A stretch of 64,000 bases of DNA. It comes from Dreissena polymorpha (lineage: Eukaryota; Mollusca; Bivalvia; Myida; Dreissenidae). Shown piece by piece: positions 28,870-42,890 of this stretch. The position numbers and the translations under genes are program-made. The notes beneath the pieces are model-generated. The model saw nothing but the letters and a program-made list of their open reading frames with translations. It had not been told where the DNA came from and did not search any database. Position 1 is the first letter of the stretch, and every line of letters begins with the position of its first letter. The stretch lies in the NCBI RefSeq assembly GCF_020536995.1, contig NC_068359.1, positions 79,311,867 to 79,375,866 of the forward strand, given 5' to 3'.

Positions 28870-31091
28870 TATCTTTTTCTATTTTGTTTAAATAATCGGC
28901 CAATATATTAATATTTACAGTAGAAAAAAGTCGTTCCATGTCACTTCATTGGGTGCCTTTTACACTGAAATTCCCGACGCCCTTTGATGCTTTGCATCAA
29001 TACTTAGCTTGCTTATACATCAAATAAAGTAAATTAATTATGCAAGTTCTTCTTTTTCTTTTACGCTATATACTGCTGTCTAATTATTTAAAATTCAGTA
29101 TGACTAATTCATTTTTGTCAATACCGAATCCATTGTATATGATAATCGCAATAAAACCCGATAAAGATATTCTCGAATGAAAATCTTAACTTTGGTAAAT
29201 TTGGGGTGTTTTACTTAATGAACAAAATAAATAAAATCTGCAAAAAGAGATTACTTGCTTACAACCGATTTAAATAATATTTAACACTTAAATATATAAT
29301 TATTTGAAATATTTACACACCACAACTTTAAAAGTTGTTTAATCAGTGAAGGTTGTCAAAAGATGACTTCAAAGACTGTTTAAATTTTGTAAAAACCGAA
29401 TCTACTCGCCACCGAGCAAGTGCTATAACTGCCCAAAGAAATGTTGACAATTTCAATAAGTTAAAAGATAATCATCAATCGAAATTGGTTAAATAATGAG
29501 AAGTTTGTAAACGCGTTTCCTTTACACCAAGGAACGTATATGATTATTATGAGCTGGATATTTATAGAGCACGAGTGATGAAGCTGAAGCATATAACCGT
29601 TTGCTCCATGTGGTGCCGGGTTTACAATCAGGCTACGGAAGATATTTAATCGATGTTTTCTAGTTCATATATCAATTCTAAACTATTTATAATGCTTTAA
29701 TTTACTTGTTTATACACATTTTTATCAAAAATATGAAAATCGGTAAACAAGTCCTTTTAATAACGTGGGAGACAAAAATAAGGAGTATAAGCGTTATTAA
29801 AGCTTAAATGCAATTTCGATGAACGACTTTGCCGTGGCAAAATGACTATAGTGACTTTAATACTTTAATGTCCAATTGTCTTTACCTAATATAAATAGCA
29901 CATTGATAGGCTTAAGGTAGTATTTATCAGTGACACAAACTTCCATAAGATAGATCCCCAGATAAACTTCAGTAAGGTGACATTTTAAGATACTGCACAA
30001 AATTGCAATGGCACACTTTATTTCTTTGTTACACAGAACAGAATTTAACTGACAATCTTAAAGTCTTACACTGGACTTGCTTGTAAATAATATATGAAAG
30101 TACATTCCTGCTAAAATGGTTCGTTCGTATTCAATATGGACAAACATATTCTCAGAATGTTACGATAAAAACGAACAATGCCTTCCTCAATTTAACATGT
30201 TCAAAAGGTCACTTTTTACCATGTAAAGTCTTTTAATGTTCAATGTATTTGAAGCCTTTATGACACATGTGGTAGAGAGCTTTCTTGTAAAATTACCTTG
30301 GATGTCAAACAAATCAGCAAACATTTAGAGAACTTTTTGATAATTTGTTGATGCCTGTAAATCATTATTATAAAGTACAAAATATGACATTTGTTGAAAA
30401 TAGTTGTATGCTTTGTATTACAATTTACAAAGAGATGTTGTAAATACAAACTAAGTGATGCATGTATGTCACAAATATAACTATTTTATAAAACAAAAAC
30501 TATTAACGGATAAACTATTACACCATAAGCACGTGTTTACGAAAAAGTAAGAAACAACGCGACCACTGTCGTAAGGTAGAAACCACACATTCAACGGTTA
30601 ACATTTGTAAACATGTTGTTTTCTACATAAAAGCCACGCAGCAAAATGTGTTTCGCCTAAAAAAGATGTTTTATTTAAATGGGTAACACGGTTTGTATGT
30701 ATGTCCAATATGGTTCCTTTTAAACGTTTTTCATTATATAAAACGCATGATAACCTGCTTTGTGTGAAACATTTAATACATAAGTAAAATAATATCATAC
30801 TCGTAAAACCGATTACATTCAATGGATTGAGCAGTGAACAACAACTCTGCGATTTGAAATGGAAAAGAAATTGCTTTGATAAAATTTGAAACTGACATTT
30901 TCATCTAAGTCAGATGGTTGATATCCTGGATTTGTTACATAATATTTTCTTTGACACAAAATGGTCTTTTACAGCAATTTGAATTTTAGTATGTTCATCA
31001 ACGTTTATCTAATCAATCTAAATATTTACTTTACATTACTTTAAAGAAATAAATGACGGTTTTAAGAAGAACATTTTTAGTGAAATGAATC
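28870..31091. other. No supported gene
   Basis: AT-rich sequence. The reading frames at 30258 and 30598 on the minus strand have no domain features. No RNA gene or repeat could be recognised. Confidence 0.4.
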
Positions 31092-31580
31092 TTTAAAGTA
31101 ACATTACTACTCAAAATCACCGAATATTTCGTACAATGTTTCGTAAAATTAACTTAACCAATGAAAAATCAGTGTTCCTGATGGCATTGCCGAAATTTCA
31201 ACGTCGGATGTGGTCTGGTAAAATAGATGTTTGTAGATACAAAATGCTCGTTTTTATTATTGTTTCGCATATTGAGTTCCATTTTAATTTCCCGCAACGA
31301 TATCTATTTATACGACACATGAACACTTACATGGTACCATTTTAGTGTGTGTGTGTGTGTGTCGTATGAATAGATATATTCGCGGAAAATAAAAATGGAA
31401 TAAATTGTGTCACACATAAATAAAACGAGCATTTTGTATCTAAAAAAATATGTAATCATACCACATCTAGCGTTGAAATTGTTGCTATTGCTGCAAGGAA
31501 CACTGATTGTTTAGGTGTTAACTTTATTTTACGAAATAATTTACGAAATTTTCGTTGATTTTTAGCGTTATAGAGGCTTT
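31092..31580. mobile_element. Palindromic foldback element, copy 1
   Basis: The left half (with 'acaaaatgctcgtttttatt') is the reverse complement of the right half ('aataaaacgagcattttgta'), and the centre carries a short (GT)n run near 31346. A second copy of the same element lies at 48429-48885. No coding sequence is present, so this is a palindromic MITE-like family. Confidence 0.7.
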
Positions 31581-31932
31581 AAACTACACATTGAAAAGAT
31601 ATGTAATAACTTTTTGTCGAATATTGTGTTCTGGTTTCTTAAGAATGCGCTTTAGTATATAAATAATTATCCTCTTCAGACTTCAATGAAGGGTCATGAC
31701 TGTGAACTATATTCACTAACTTGGAACGGTTCGTGTTTGCCTTAAAAGCAAAGTGTAAGGCGGCTGGTCTATTCATAATGAGAATAGTGTAAGTCCAAAA
31801 AGAGTGTGTCTGGAGTACATACTCAATAAGGCATTTCCTTTTATTTAGAAAACACTACAGAAGCTTCCGATCAAAACGCCAATTATTTTGTGCGTGCATT
31901 CTTCGTAACAGTTTAAAGAATATTCAACTCTA

Positions 31933-32027
31933 AATGCTGCTGCTGCTGCTGCTACTACTACTACTACAACTGCTGCTGTTGCTTCTGCTGCTGCTTCTGA
32001 CACTGCTACTGCTGCTACTACTACTAT

Positions 32028-32086
<59 letters not shown>

Positions 32087-32126
32087 CTACTACTACTACT
32101 ACTACTCCTACTACTACTACTTCTAG

Positions 32127-32218
<92 letters not shown>

Positions 32219-32241
32219 TTACACTACTACTAGTACTACTA
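31933..32241. repeat. Trinucleotide repeat (ACT)n with (CTG)n start
   Basis: About 300 bases of CTG/CTT and then nearly pure ACT triplets. The open poly-Leu frame on the plus strand comes from the repeat and is not evidence of a protein. Confidence 0.95.
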
Positions 32242-32249
32242 GATAGAAT

Positions 32250-33001
32250 GAATAAGATTACCTTCTATGACTTTACACACTTGTTGCAACATATTCTCCT
32301 TATACTTTTTTATTGCGGTCTTCTTGGAAATTTTATTAGTTGGACTTTATGTACAGAAAATAGTTTCTTGTCAAAATCTTCTTAAAAATAATCACAATGA
32401 ACACCTATACCAATCATACGTGCTATTCTCCACTAGACACATCCCAAAATATGTAACTTCCTTATCGAACGATTACAAACGTCTGTTGAGTACGCGTTGG
32501 TAATGCAAACAGTTACACGAGTTGTAAACGTTTTAAATACACAGCGATACAATATTTTAGGTTGTTTTCATGCGTCGAACGATGCGTTTAAACTCTCAAT
32601 AGCATCGACTATTAATATTGATAATCGAATATCCCATTTGTAATTAAGTCAAACTTTCGAATATTCGCATGGTAAGCACAAACTTCTAATAATGTTAAGT
32701 CTATGAATACACGCGGTATTGTTTCCTTAGTGTAAACCCTACTTGGGTAAGTCCCTTTTAGAGCTTTAATGTATTTTCTGTGTATGCCTATACTATGGCA
32801 TTCGAATACTTCTATTCGAAGTAAACTAGAGCGACTTTAACTATGTTTAAATATTGATAATTGACATGGCGATTAAATTTCATTGACATGGACCTTAAAT
32901 GTGTAATCAGATCTTACAACAAATAACCAGTTCTCATAAGCTACTTGAAAGAAACAAGCGATGACCGTCTTTATCAGTTGTTAAACCTCCATGCACAACA
33001 T
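32250..33001. other. No supported gene
   Basis: The sequence between the ACT repeat and the assembly gap shows no recognisable feature. Confidence 0.4.
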
Positions 33002-33101
33002 NNNNNNNNNNNNNNNNNNNNNNNNNNNNNNNNNNNNNNNNNNNNNNNNNNNNNNNNNNNNNNNNNNNNNNNNNNNNNNNNNNNNNNNNNNNNNNNNNNN
33101 N
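33002..33101. other. Assembly gap, 100 N
   Basis: Exactly 100 N, the conventional length for a gap of unknown size. The large tandem array begins immediately after it, so the gap probably hides more array. Confidence 0.99.
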
Positions 33102-36100
33102 TGATATAATGAACGCATATTAGAAAACGATATAGCCATGCTGAACATAAAACATGGCCCTGAATGGATTGCATGGTAAACACGTATAAACAAAAGTTAT
33201 GCAACCCCTGGCATGTGTTTTAAAAAAGGTCTGTGTTTAAAATCCCCAAGTGCTGGAAATACACACGCATGGAAATAATCAGTTTGTCCATGCAAGCAAA
33301 ATAATTAAAATATTATGCTAAAATGAATATATTTTCCTACATACGTTTTTTATTTGCTTAACATGTATGCATATCCAAGCGTACACTGTATGCACATTAC
33401 TTACCAATAAGGCGATATCAAAATCATTATTTCGCGCAATGAGAGTTACAATGCTCAGCTATAAGGTTAATATTTATCCAGAACACAGAAGTAGTGAGTC
33501 AAGTCTATTTTAAATATAGGTCAATATGTTAACCATTTTTTGTTTGTGTTTTTATAAAAAAATACATAATAAAATCTACATTCTTTATATATCGTTATAT
33601 TTTATATGAAGATATTGAGTTTGACATATTTAGATTATGCGTGTATATACTTCGACATTATACTGTTTCAGATAAAAATATATCAATAAAAGAAATTATC
33701 AGAAGCTAAACCCTGATCACGTTGCTGCAACAAGCCCTAAATGCCAACACAATTTTTTATTGATACTTTTTTTTTGTTCCAGCAAGTCCGAATGAATAAA
33801 ACCAAACATAGCTTTGCACAGTGTGAGTAATGCAACCTAATGCTGAAAATGTATATAAAATACATAAAATTGAAGCGATCCGTCTAAGTATAAAAGAATC
33901 AGATAATATTATAAACTAGATTGTTGGCAATTCTACTTTCCCAACATCTGTGTGTACACATGTTATTATATGAGAAAATATTTGTTAAAGATAAGGATGT
34001 ATGGTTATGCAAAGTAATTTCAGTATTCATATGCCTCAACATAAACATTGATTAACTATTGCATGTGTTTAAATGGTGATGTACTATTTAAAGTATGTAC
34101 TTTTTGTTGCCTAAATCATTGCTGAGGACTTATTTTTATATAAATTTTATCAGACGATTAACAAGCTTTCAGGTACTTCGACTTAATGCTGTTTTTAGGA
34201 CATACCCATAGTACAGCCTCCTTTCGTTGGACAAGTACTTGTATGCTACGCTGAAACCCGGCATGGTACATACATATACATTCACAAAACGGTAATGAAA
34301 TATAATAGTATGAAAGATATCACAACTGGTGAATTTTGCTAACGTCCATGATCAGAAATTACATGTGCGGTAAAACATAACAACGTTAAAGGCATGCTGA
34401 ACATAAAGCATGGTCCTGAATGGATAACAGAGTATACGCTAGCAAACAATAAACAATAATGGTAAAATGTATATATTCTAACATGCGTTGTTATGTCAAT
34501 ACCTTATATGTTTATTCAGGCATACACTGTATGCAAATTACATAAGAATACGGCGATGTCAGGATCAGATTCTCGTACAAACGAGAGTTACACTGTTATG
34601 AGGTTAATATTTTTCGAAACACATTAGAAGTGTTTCAAGTCAATTTACAATATGCGTGAATATGTTGATGATTTTCTCTTTTTATACAACATACATCATA
34701 ACATCTACATTATTATATATCGTTAATTGTTATATCGATATATTTTAGTTTGACACCAATACGAGAATGCGTTCATATTCTTTGACATAATGCTGTTTTA
34801 GTACAAAACCAATTAAATGCATCATAGAAATAAGCAGCAGCTAAAACGTAGATCAAATTGCTGCGACAAGCGCTTAATATAATAAAATTCCAACACAACA
34901 CTTTGTATTGATACTTTTTTCTTCCTGCAAGTTTGACTGAATTTAACCAACATAGCATTGCACAATGTGGAAAAGGTAACCTAATTCTGGAAATGTATAT
35001 AAAAATACATAAAAATAAAGCTATCTCTCCAAGAATAAATAATCAGATCAAATTATGACATAGATTGTTGACAATGCTATTTTCCCAACATCGGTGTTTC
35101 ACGTGTGATTATAAGAGAAAGCATTTGTTTAAGAAAAGGATTTATTTTTATGCAAAGTTATTTCAATATTAATATATGGAAACATTAAACATTATGAACT
35201 AGTTCAACTAAGCCATTGGATTTTAAATTTTGCATCTGTTTAAATGGTAATGTGATATTGAAGGTGTGATCATATGATTTGCCGAATTATTTTTTATTGA
35301 CTAATTTTTTTATATAAATTAAACTTAAATTATCCGACGACAAATATTAAAGCTTTCAGGTACTTCGACTTAATGCTGATTTAAGGGGCATACCCATAGT
35401 ACAGGCTCCGTTTCGTTCGACAAATACTGTTATGCTATGCTGAAATCTATCATGGTACATTATTTAACGTTCACGAAAATGGTTATACATATATTAAACA
35501 AAATTCACAACTTTTAGAATTTTGCTAACGTACATGATACGAAATTACATGTACTTTTAAACATAACATGACAATCATAAATAAACGCTAGAGCAACTAG
35601 AGAGTGGTAGTTTAAATTTGTTATAACGCATACTGGACCTTACATTTGGTCCAGACTGTATTATAGGGTATAAACGTGTAAACAAATATTATGCCTCCCT
35701 AGAAATATTTTCAGAACACCAATCCCTACTTCATTGTAACTAGTCCGTGTGAGGGAAGTGATAAATTGCCTGACCAGAAAGCTGAAATGCAAAACATTAC
35801 AATTACACGACAAAACTGCAGTAAACTGCAGCAAGCGCTTTGTTTAGTTTTTTTTCCAAATGTTTTAAATGCATAAACATAGAAAGAAGCAGTGCGTCCA
35901 TACAAGCGAAATTATTAAACTAGTAAGGCAGTATATATTTTTCAACATGCGTTTGTATAACCTTGCCGGTTATTCAATTCTTATTGCATAAGAATAAGGT
36001 GATATCAAACCAATATTTTGTACAAATAGAAAATACAAATAAGAAAGGTTTGGTTGTAAAGTTATGTAAACATGCATAAGACGAAACAAAGAAAACTATT

Positions 36101-36639
36101 TCGACTTTACGGTTGGATTTTAAATTTACATCTGTTTAAATTGTTTAGTGCTATTTTACTTCTGTTCGGTCCTTTTCCCACAATCGTTCTTATATTTTTT
36201 GATTTCTTGATGCGAATTGACCTTGCATTATTCGGACGACAAAAATGAAAGCTTTCAGATTCTAGGATTTAATTATGTTTTAAGGCCATACTCACAGCAC
36301 AGGCTTCTTTTTGTTGGGCAAATACTTTTACGTTAACGGTAACAAATCATAAACATTTAGAATATTGTTGACCCACATTTTCAAAAATTAATTATAAACA
36401 TTTAATGTATATCCTTAAATACAGGAATAAATATCATGAATGTAAATGTTTAAATGACTTTATTGATATTAACGAAATAAATCTTAATATGTGTTGTATC
36501 AGTATGACGCTTAAATAGCATTAACACAGTGCCTATACCACGTGACTCTTTCGGATCTGTGTTGGGAGAATAAAGCGCGACCCAGTTATTATTTTTAAGG
36601 ATCTCTTTTTAAATATTTCACCATTTTTAATGGGATAAA

Positions 36640-36872
36640 GTGGAGAGCCCGCTCATTCGTGAGAGTTTTCTATAGGTTTTATGATCTTTTTAAACAAATA
36701 AGTATTTTTTCAGTAAAGTGCAATCGCGCGTTTGAACGGCTAGACAAATGTCGGATCAGTGTGGGGACTTCATATTACAAAAGCGCGGTTGCACTTTACT
36801 GAAAAATACTTATGTTTTTTAAAAGATCATGATACCTTTAGAAAACTCTCACGAATGAGCTGGCTCTCCACT
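36640..36872. mobile_element. Hairpin MITE inside the array
   Basis: Arms of about 90 bases: 'gagagcccgctcattcgtga' and 'cagtaaagtgcaatcgcgc' on the left are mirrored by 'gcgcggttgcactttactg' and 'tcacgaatgagctggctctc' on the right. The spacer is about 50 bases. There is no coding sequence. Confidence 0.75.
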
Positions 36873-39800
36873 GTAATAGACCAAAATCCTGAACAGAAAG
36901 CTGCGATGTAAACATTACAAAATACGAGACAAAATTGGAGCAAAACTTTTATCAGCGCTTTATTTAAAATTCCCTCCCAATACTTAACATGAATAAAAAT
37001 AGATAAAAGAAATGCATCCATTGAAGCGATATTATTAAAGTAGTAAAAAAATAAGTATTGTTTCAAGTCCATTTGAAATATGCGTAAACGTGTGCATGTG
37101 TGTTGTCTGTTACTAAACATAACATCATAAATCAAAATGTACATTCATCATATATCGATAATGTAACATCAATTGATTTTTGACAATATAGGCGCATGCG
37201 TTCATATACTTCGACAAAATACTGGTTTAGGGGAAACCAAATTAAATACATCAATTCAATTTGCAGACTCTAAAACTTTGATCACGTTGCTGAAACACGT
37301 GCTTACTCTATAATATTGTCGGTAAAAAAATTGTGTAAGGATATTGTTTTCCTCAAGCAAGTCCGTATGAACAAACCAAGCCTAACATTGTACACTAGGT
37401 AAAACTGCAACTTAATTCTGAAAACTCTGCAAAATATATACAAAAAGTTATCCGTCTGAGTATGACTTATCAGATCTAATTATGAACTAGATACTTGGCG
37501 ATGCTGTCTTCCCGACATCTGTGATTACAAATATGATTGTAATAGAAAGCATTTGTTGAAAAAATAATGCTTGCAAATTAATTTTAGTTTGCATTAGACG
37601 AAACATTAAAATAAACAAACAGCTTTGTAATCGGATTTTAATTTGACATATCTTCAAATGTTGAAATGCTTTATGTTTTGTATTCGGTGTTGTTGCCACA
37701 AATAGTTGTTATATATATATGTTTATGTATAAATCAACCCTGAATTATTGAGATCTTTAACAATGAAAGCTTTTATATTATTCTGCTTAATGCCGAGTTA
37801 AGGGCATATCCATAGTACAGGCTCCGTTTTGCACAAATACGTGTATGCTGTGCTGAAATCCATCATGGTACATAATTATACATTCACGAAAACAGTTAAA
37901 AGATAAATAAAGGATATAACAACATTTTGGATTTTGTTAACATACATAATCAGAAATTACATGTACTTTAAAACATTATATTTCTTTCCTAAATAAACGC
38001 TGGAGCAATAAGAGTTTTACCCTTTTTAATTAACGCATATTGCGAAAACGATATAGGCATGCTGAACATAAAAATAACAGCAGTTGGATTTTTAATTTTG
38101 CATCTTTTTATATGGAAATGTGCAATGTAAGGTGTACACGTTTTTGAAGCCAAAATTATTGTTTTAGATTTATTTCTTTTTATAACATGAACATAAATTA
38201 TCCCGTCGACAAACAAAAAGTTTTCGGGTACTTCGACTTAATGCTGATTAAAGGGCTAACCCATAGTAAGGCCTCCTTTACGTTGGACTGTACTTGTATG
38301 TTATGCTTAAACCCAGCATGGTACGTAAATATACATTCACAAAAACAGTAATACAATATATAAAAGTTATCAAATCTGTTGATTTGTGTTATCGTACATG
38401 ATCAGAAATAACATGTACTTTAAATATAACATTTGTATCCTTTATACAGGCTGGAGAAACTAGAGTTGTACTCTTATATAATGATGGCATATTTAAAAAA
38501 CGTTAAATGCATGCTGAACATAAAACATGGTCCTGAAGGGATTACAGGGTATACACGACCGCACAAAAGTTATAAAACCCCACGAAAATGTTTTGAAAGA
38601 CGACACAAATAAAAGCTTTCATGTACTTCCACTTAATGCTGATTTAAGGCCATACCCATAGTTCAGGCTCCTTTTCGTTGGAGAAATACTTGTATGCTAT
38701 GCTGAACACCATCATGGTACATAATTAAACATGCAAGAAAACGGTAATAAATATAATTAAAGATATCACAACTTTTGAATTTATGTTAACGCATATTATC
38801 AAAAATTGCATGTACATTAAATCATAACATGTCTATCCTAAATAAACGCTGAAGCAACTAGACTTTTACTCTTACATAATGAAAGCATGTTGAGAGAAAC
38901 GTTATAGGCATGCTGAACAAAAAACATGGTCCTGAATGGATTACAGGGTGTACATGTGTAAACATAAAGTATGCAACCCCATAATATGTTTTAAAAGTTA
39001 TTGATGGGAATGCTGAGCTGCTGGAGCAGCGGAAGTTTTACATTAGTATACTTCACAAAACACTTTGTTTAAAAATCCCACTAATGCTGGATGTACACAG
39101 ACATAGACAGAGTGAGTGTGTAAATTACATGCAATCATAATAATTAAACTATTACGGTAAAATGTATATATTCCTACAAGTTTATTTACTTGCCTTCCAT
39201 GTACATGTATGTATATTCAGGCGTAACTATTATGCATATCACATAAGAGTAGTTCGATAACAGAATCAGTATTTTGTTTAAATGAGAGTTACAATGCTAT
39301 GATGAAATTATTTATGGAGAACATGTAAGTAGTGAATGAAGACAATTTACAATATGTGTTGAATATGTTGATGTTTGTTTTCTGTTGGGTGTTTAATAAA
39401 ATCATAAAATCTACATTTATATATATCGTTAATTGTCATGTCCAGCTATTATAATTTGACTCCATAAAGAGAATGCGTTCATATTCTTCAACATAATACT
39501 GTTTCAGAAGAAAACCAAATAAATGCGTCAGAAATTAGCAGAAGCTAAAATTGTGATCACATTGCTGCTACAAGCCCTTAATATACTAAAATGACAACAC
39601 AAATTCTTGTTTTCATATGTTGTTTTTCTTCAGTATGTCAGTATGAATTTATAAAACCAAACATAACATTGCACACTGTATAAAATGCAACTTAATGCTG
39701 GGAAAGTATATAAAAGTACATAATAATAAAACTAGATGTCTGAGAATGAATAATCAGATGTGATTATAAAAAAAACTTTGTTTAAGAAAAAGATTAATTT

Positions 39801-40260
39801 TATGCAAATTTATTTCAGTATTAATATGACGAAACATAAAAAATAATAAACTATTTCATCTTAGCAGTTGGATTTTTAATTTAAAATCTAGTTAAATGGT
39901 GATGTTCTATTTCAGGTTGAATGTTTTTATTTCTAAATGCATTGTAATAGACTAATGTATTTATATAAGTTGAACTTAAATCATCCGACGACAAAAATAA
40001 AAGCTTTCACGTACTTCGATTTAATGCTGTATTAAGGGCATCCCCATAGTACAGACTCCTTTTCGTTGGACAAACGATGTTGTATGCTATGTTGAAATCC
40101 ATCATGATGCATAATTATTCATTCACGAAAACTGAAATAAAATATGCAAAAGATGTAACAACTATTGGAATTGTGTTAACGTTTATGATCACTTAGATTA
40201 CATGTACTTTAAAATATTACATTTCTATCCTTAATAAATGCTGGAGCAACTAGAGTTTTA

Positions 40261-41108
40261 CTATAGGGATAATACACGTTTTCAAGGGCATGATCATCTG
40301 CGGGCGCTCAAAAAATCCGTTCCTGCCCGAGTGCGCAGCACGAGGGCAGGAACGGATTTTGAGAGCGCCCGCAGGCACGAGGGCAGGAACGGATTTTGAG
40401 AGCGCCGGCAGATGATCATGTCCGAGAAATGTGTATTTTCGCTATTATTGCATAAACAAATCACACATACCAAAATAATTTTAAATAACATTGAAAACAA
40501 TATTTTGTTCATTCGACATCGACAAAATAATTCGATTATTTAAATACAGTTCAAGGTTGTGTTTTAGATATGCCTCACTCGGTGATCATCCGAAATGACG
40601 AGGCTTTACTTTCGGATAGGCAGCTTTCGATTTAAAATGTGTTTAAACAGTGGATTAATGCAAAGTTGAAATGCAGCAGCGTAAAGTAAGAAATGAGGAA
40701 TTATTTTGGAATTTACAGCAGGAACGTTGAAGGTACATAAACACTTACATTTTGAGCATAGTCTTTTGAAAGTGTTGAGTAAATAACCTTAACTTCAATG
40801 ACGTTGCCAATACAATAAAGCTGATGTCAAGAGAGTGCAGATGGTATACAAGTTACTTGAAAAGTGGATTGAAATCGTCATTATCCCTGCATGCATGAGG
40901 AAACTGGTGCTTATTCAGTTCCCCAATTATGCTTGGAAAGTCGTCGAAGGCTGGAGAAGGGAAGTAACTGCGCGTAGACCAGATTATGGATATGTAAAAC
41001 ACATAACAGCGCTTGAACGGCACGTGAATCGTATTGTTAATACACGATTTCTCCCGTTCAAGCCATCTATTTGCCAAGTTTCTGCACCCCGCCAGAGGGC
41101 ATTATAGA
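40261..41108. mobile_element. Insertion in the array, flanked by a 9-10 bp direct repeat, with a nested hairpin
   Basis: Array sequence stops after 'tagagtttta' and resumes after 'tagagttta', a likely target-site duplication. The ends are 'ctataggg' and 'cattatag', weakly inverted. Near the left end, arms at 40289-40328 and 40381-40420 form a GC-rich hairpin ('aggaacggattttgagagcg') and a 32-base part is directly duplicated. A plus-strand frame (40835-41107, 90 residues) lies at the right end but matches no family I know. The element class is unclear. Confidence 0.6.
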
Positions 41109-42470
41109 TAGAGTTTATGCAATAATATTATATAATGAATGCATATTTAGAAAACGGTATATGCATTCTGATCATAAAACATGGTCCTGAACAGATTACA
41201 GGGTATAAACGAATAGAAAAATTATGCAACCACAGAATATGTTCTAAAAAGCGCTTTGTTAAAAATTCCCCCTAATGTTGGAAATACTCACACATAGAAA
41301 GTATCCGTTTGTTCATGCAAGCAAAATAATAAACTATTATAATAAAATGTATATATTCCTACATGCATTTTTTTTTGACTACCATATATGTGTTCAGGCG
41401 TATAGTGTATGCATATTACATAAGAACAGGGCGATAGATTTCGTACAAATGAGAGCAACAATTCTAAGATGTTACTATTTATTGAGAAATAAGTAGTGAA
41501 TCAAGTCAATTTACACTTTGCGTGAATATGTTTTACGTTTGTTCTATTTTTATATTAAAAATTATCATAAAATTTACATTTATTATATGTCGTTACATTT
41601 TATATGACGATATTTAATCTGACACCATAACGAGAATGCGTTCATATACTTCGACATAATACTGTTTGCGTAGAAAACAAAATACATTCTTACGGCAAAT
41701 AATCAGAAGCTAAAAAGTGTTTCATATTGCTGCAAAAATTCCTTAATATAATGAAATGAAAACACAACACTTTGTATTCATACGTTGCTTTTTTATTCTT
41801 CCAGCAATTGCACACTGAGGAAAATGCAACTTTATGCTGGAAATGTATATAAAAATACAAAATAATTAAATATCTTTCTAAGAATGAATAAGCCGATCTA
41901 AAAATGAACAAGATTGCTGACAATGCTTTTTTCGGACATACGTGTTTACACATGTGATTATAAGAGAAAACATGTGTTTAAGAAACTGATTTATTTTTAT
42001 GCAAAGTTATTTCAGTATTAATATGACTCAACATAAATATTAATAAACTACTTCAACTAAGCAGTTGGGATTAAATTTAACATCAGTTTAAATGGTGAAG
42101 TGCCTTTTTAAGGTGTGAACATTTTTGTTGCCAAGATCAATTTTATAGACTATTTACTTTATATAAATTGAACGTCAATTATCCGACGACAAACATGAAA
42201 GCTGTCAGGTACCTCGACTCAATACTGTGTTAAGGGTATACCTGACGTACAGGCTTCTTTACGCTGGACATTTACTTGTATTAAGTGCTCAAATCCACCA
42301 AGATACATATTTTAGAAAACGGTAACAAAACACAAAACTTCAGGGTACAAACAAAGTATGCCAAAACAAAATTGGGTACGAAAAAACATTTGGGTACGAA
42401 CAATACAGGGTATATACATTACAACAAATATGCTTCCCTAGAAAGATTTTCAAAACAACAACCCGTCCAC

Positions 42471-42890
42471 AGGGGCGGCTCCGGAATATCTGGTTTGGGG
42501 TGGGGGGGGGCGGGATATTCAAAGTTTTGCCGGTGGTCCAGGGGGGCCGCTAGAACCTCTGGTGGGTGCAGGGCATAGTGATAGGGGTCCAGGGGAGCGA
42601 AGCCCCCCCCCCCCCCCTAAGCTCCACGATTTTAGTGATTTTGAAGGCTTTGACAACCACTTCTCGAACATGTCACGCCTTATATACTTTCATCAAAGTA
42701 CCTTCTTTTAAAGCCAAAAAAGTGCATAGTTTATCGTTTTGGGGGTCCAGGGGGGCAAAGCTCCCCAGAAGCGCCACGATTATAGTGATGTTGAATGCTT
42801 TGACATGTTTAAATAGGTGATTAAGATCTAGTTAAGTGTTAAACATCAAATGAATTGACTTTACTTTGGCGATTTTAGGGGATCCGCCTA
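42471..42890. repeat. GC-rich interspersed repeat with two related halves
   Basis: G-runs with 'ggtccagggg' and 'gctccacgattttagtga' occur near 42536-42640 and again near 42741-42795 ('gcgccacgattatagtga'). GC content is far above the neighbourhood. I recall similar 'gtccagggg...gaagc' repeats from other bivalves. It interrupts the tandem array. Confidence 0.6.

Noticed and set aside
31934-32233. Poly-Leu protein
   Set aside because: It is the translation of an (ACT)n/(CTG)n repeat.
40853-41077. Minus-strand frame overlapping the 90-codon frame in the 40.3-kb insertion
   Set aside because: It is a shadow frame. Neither strand matches a known family, so no CDS is called.
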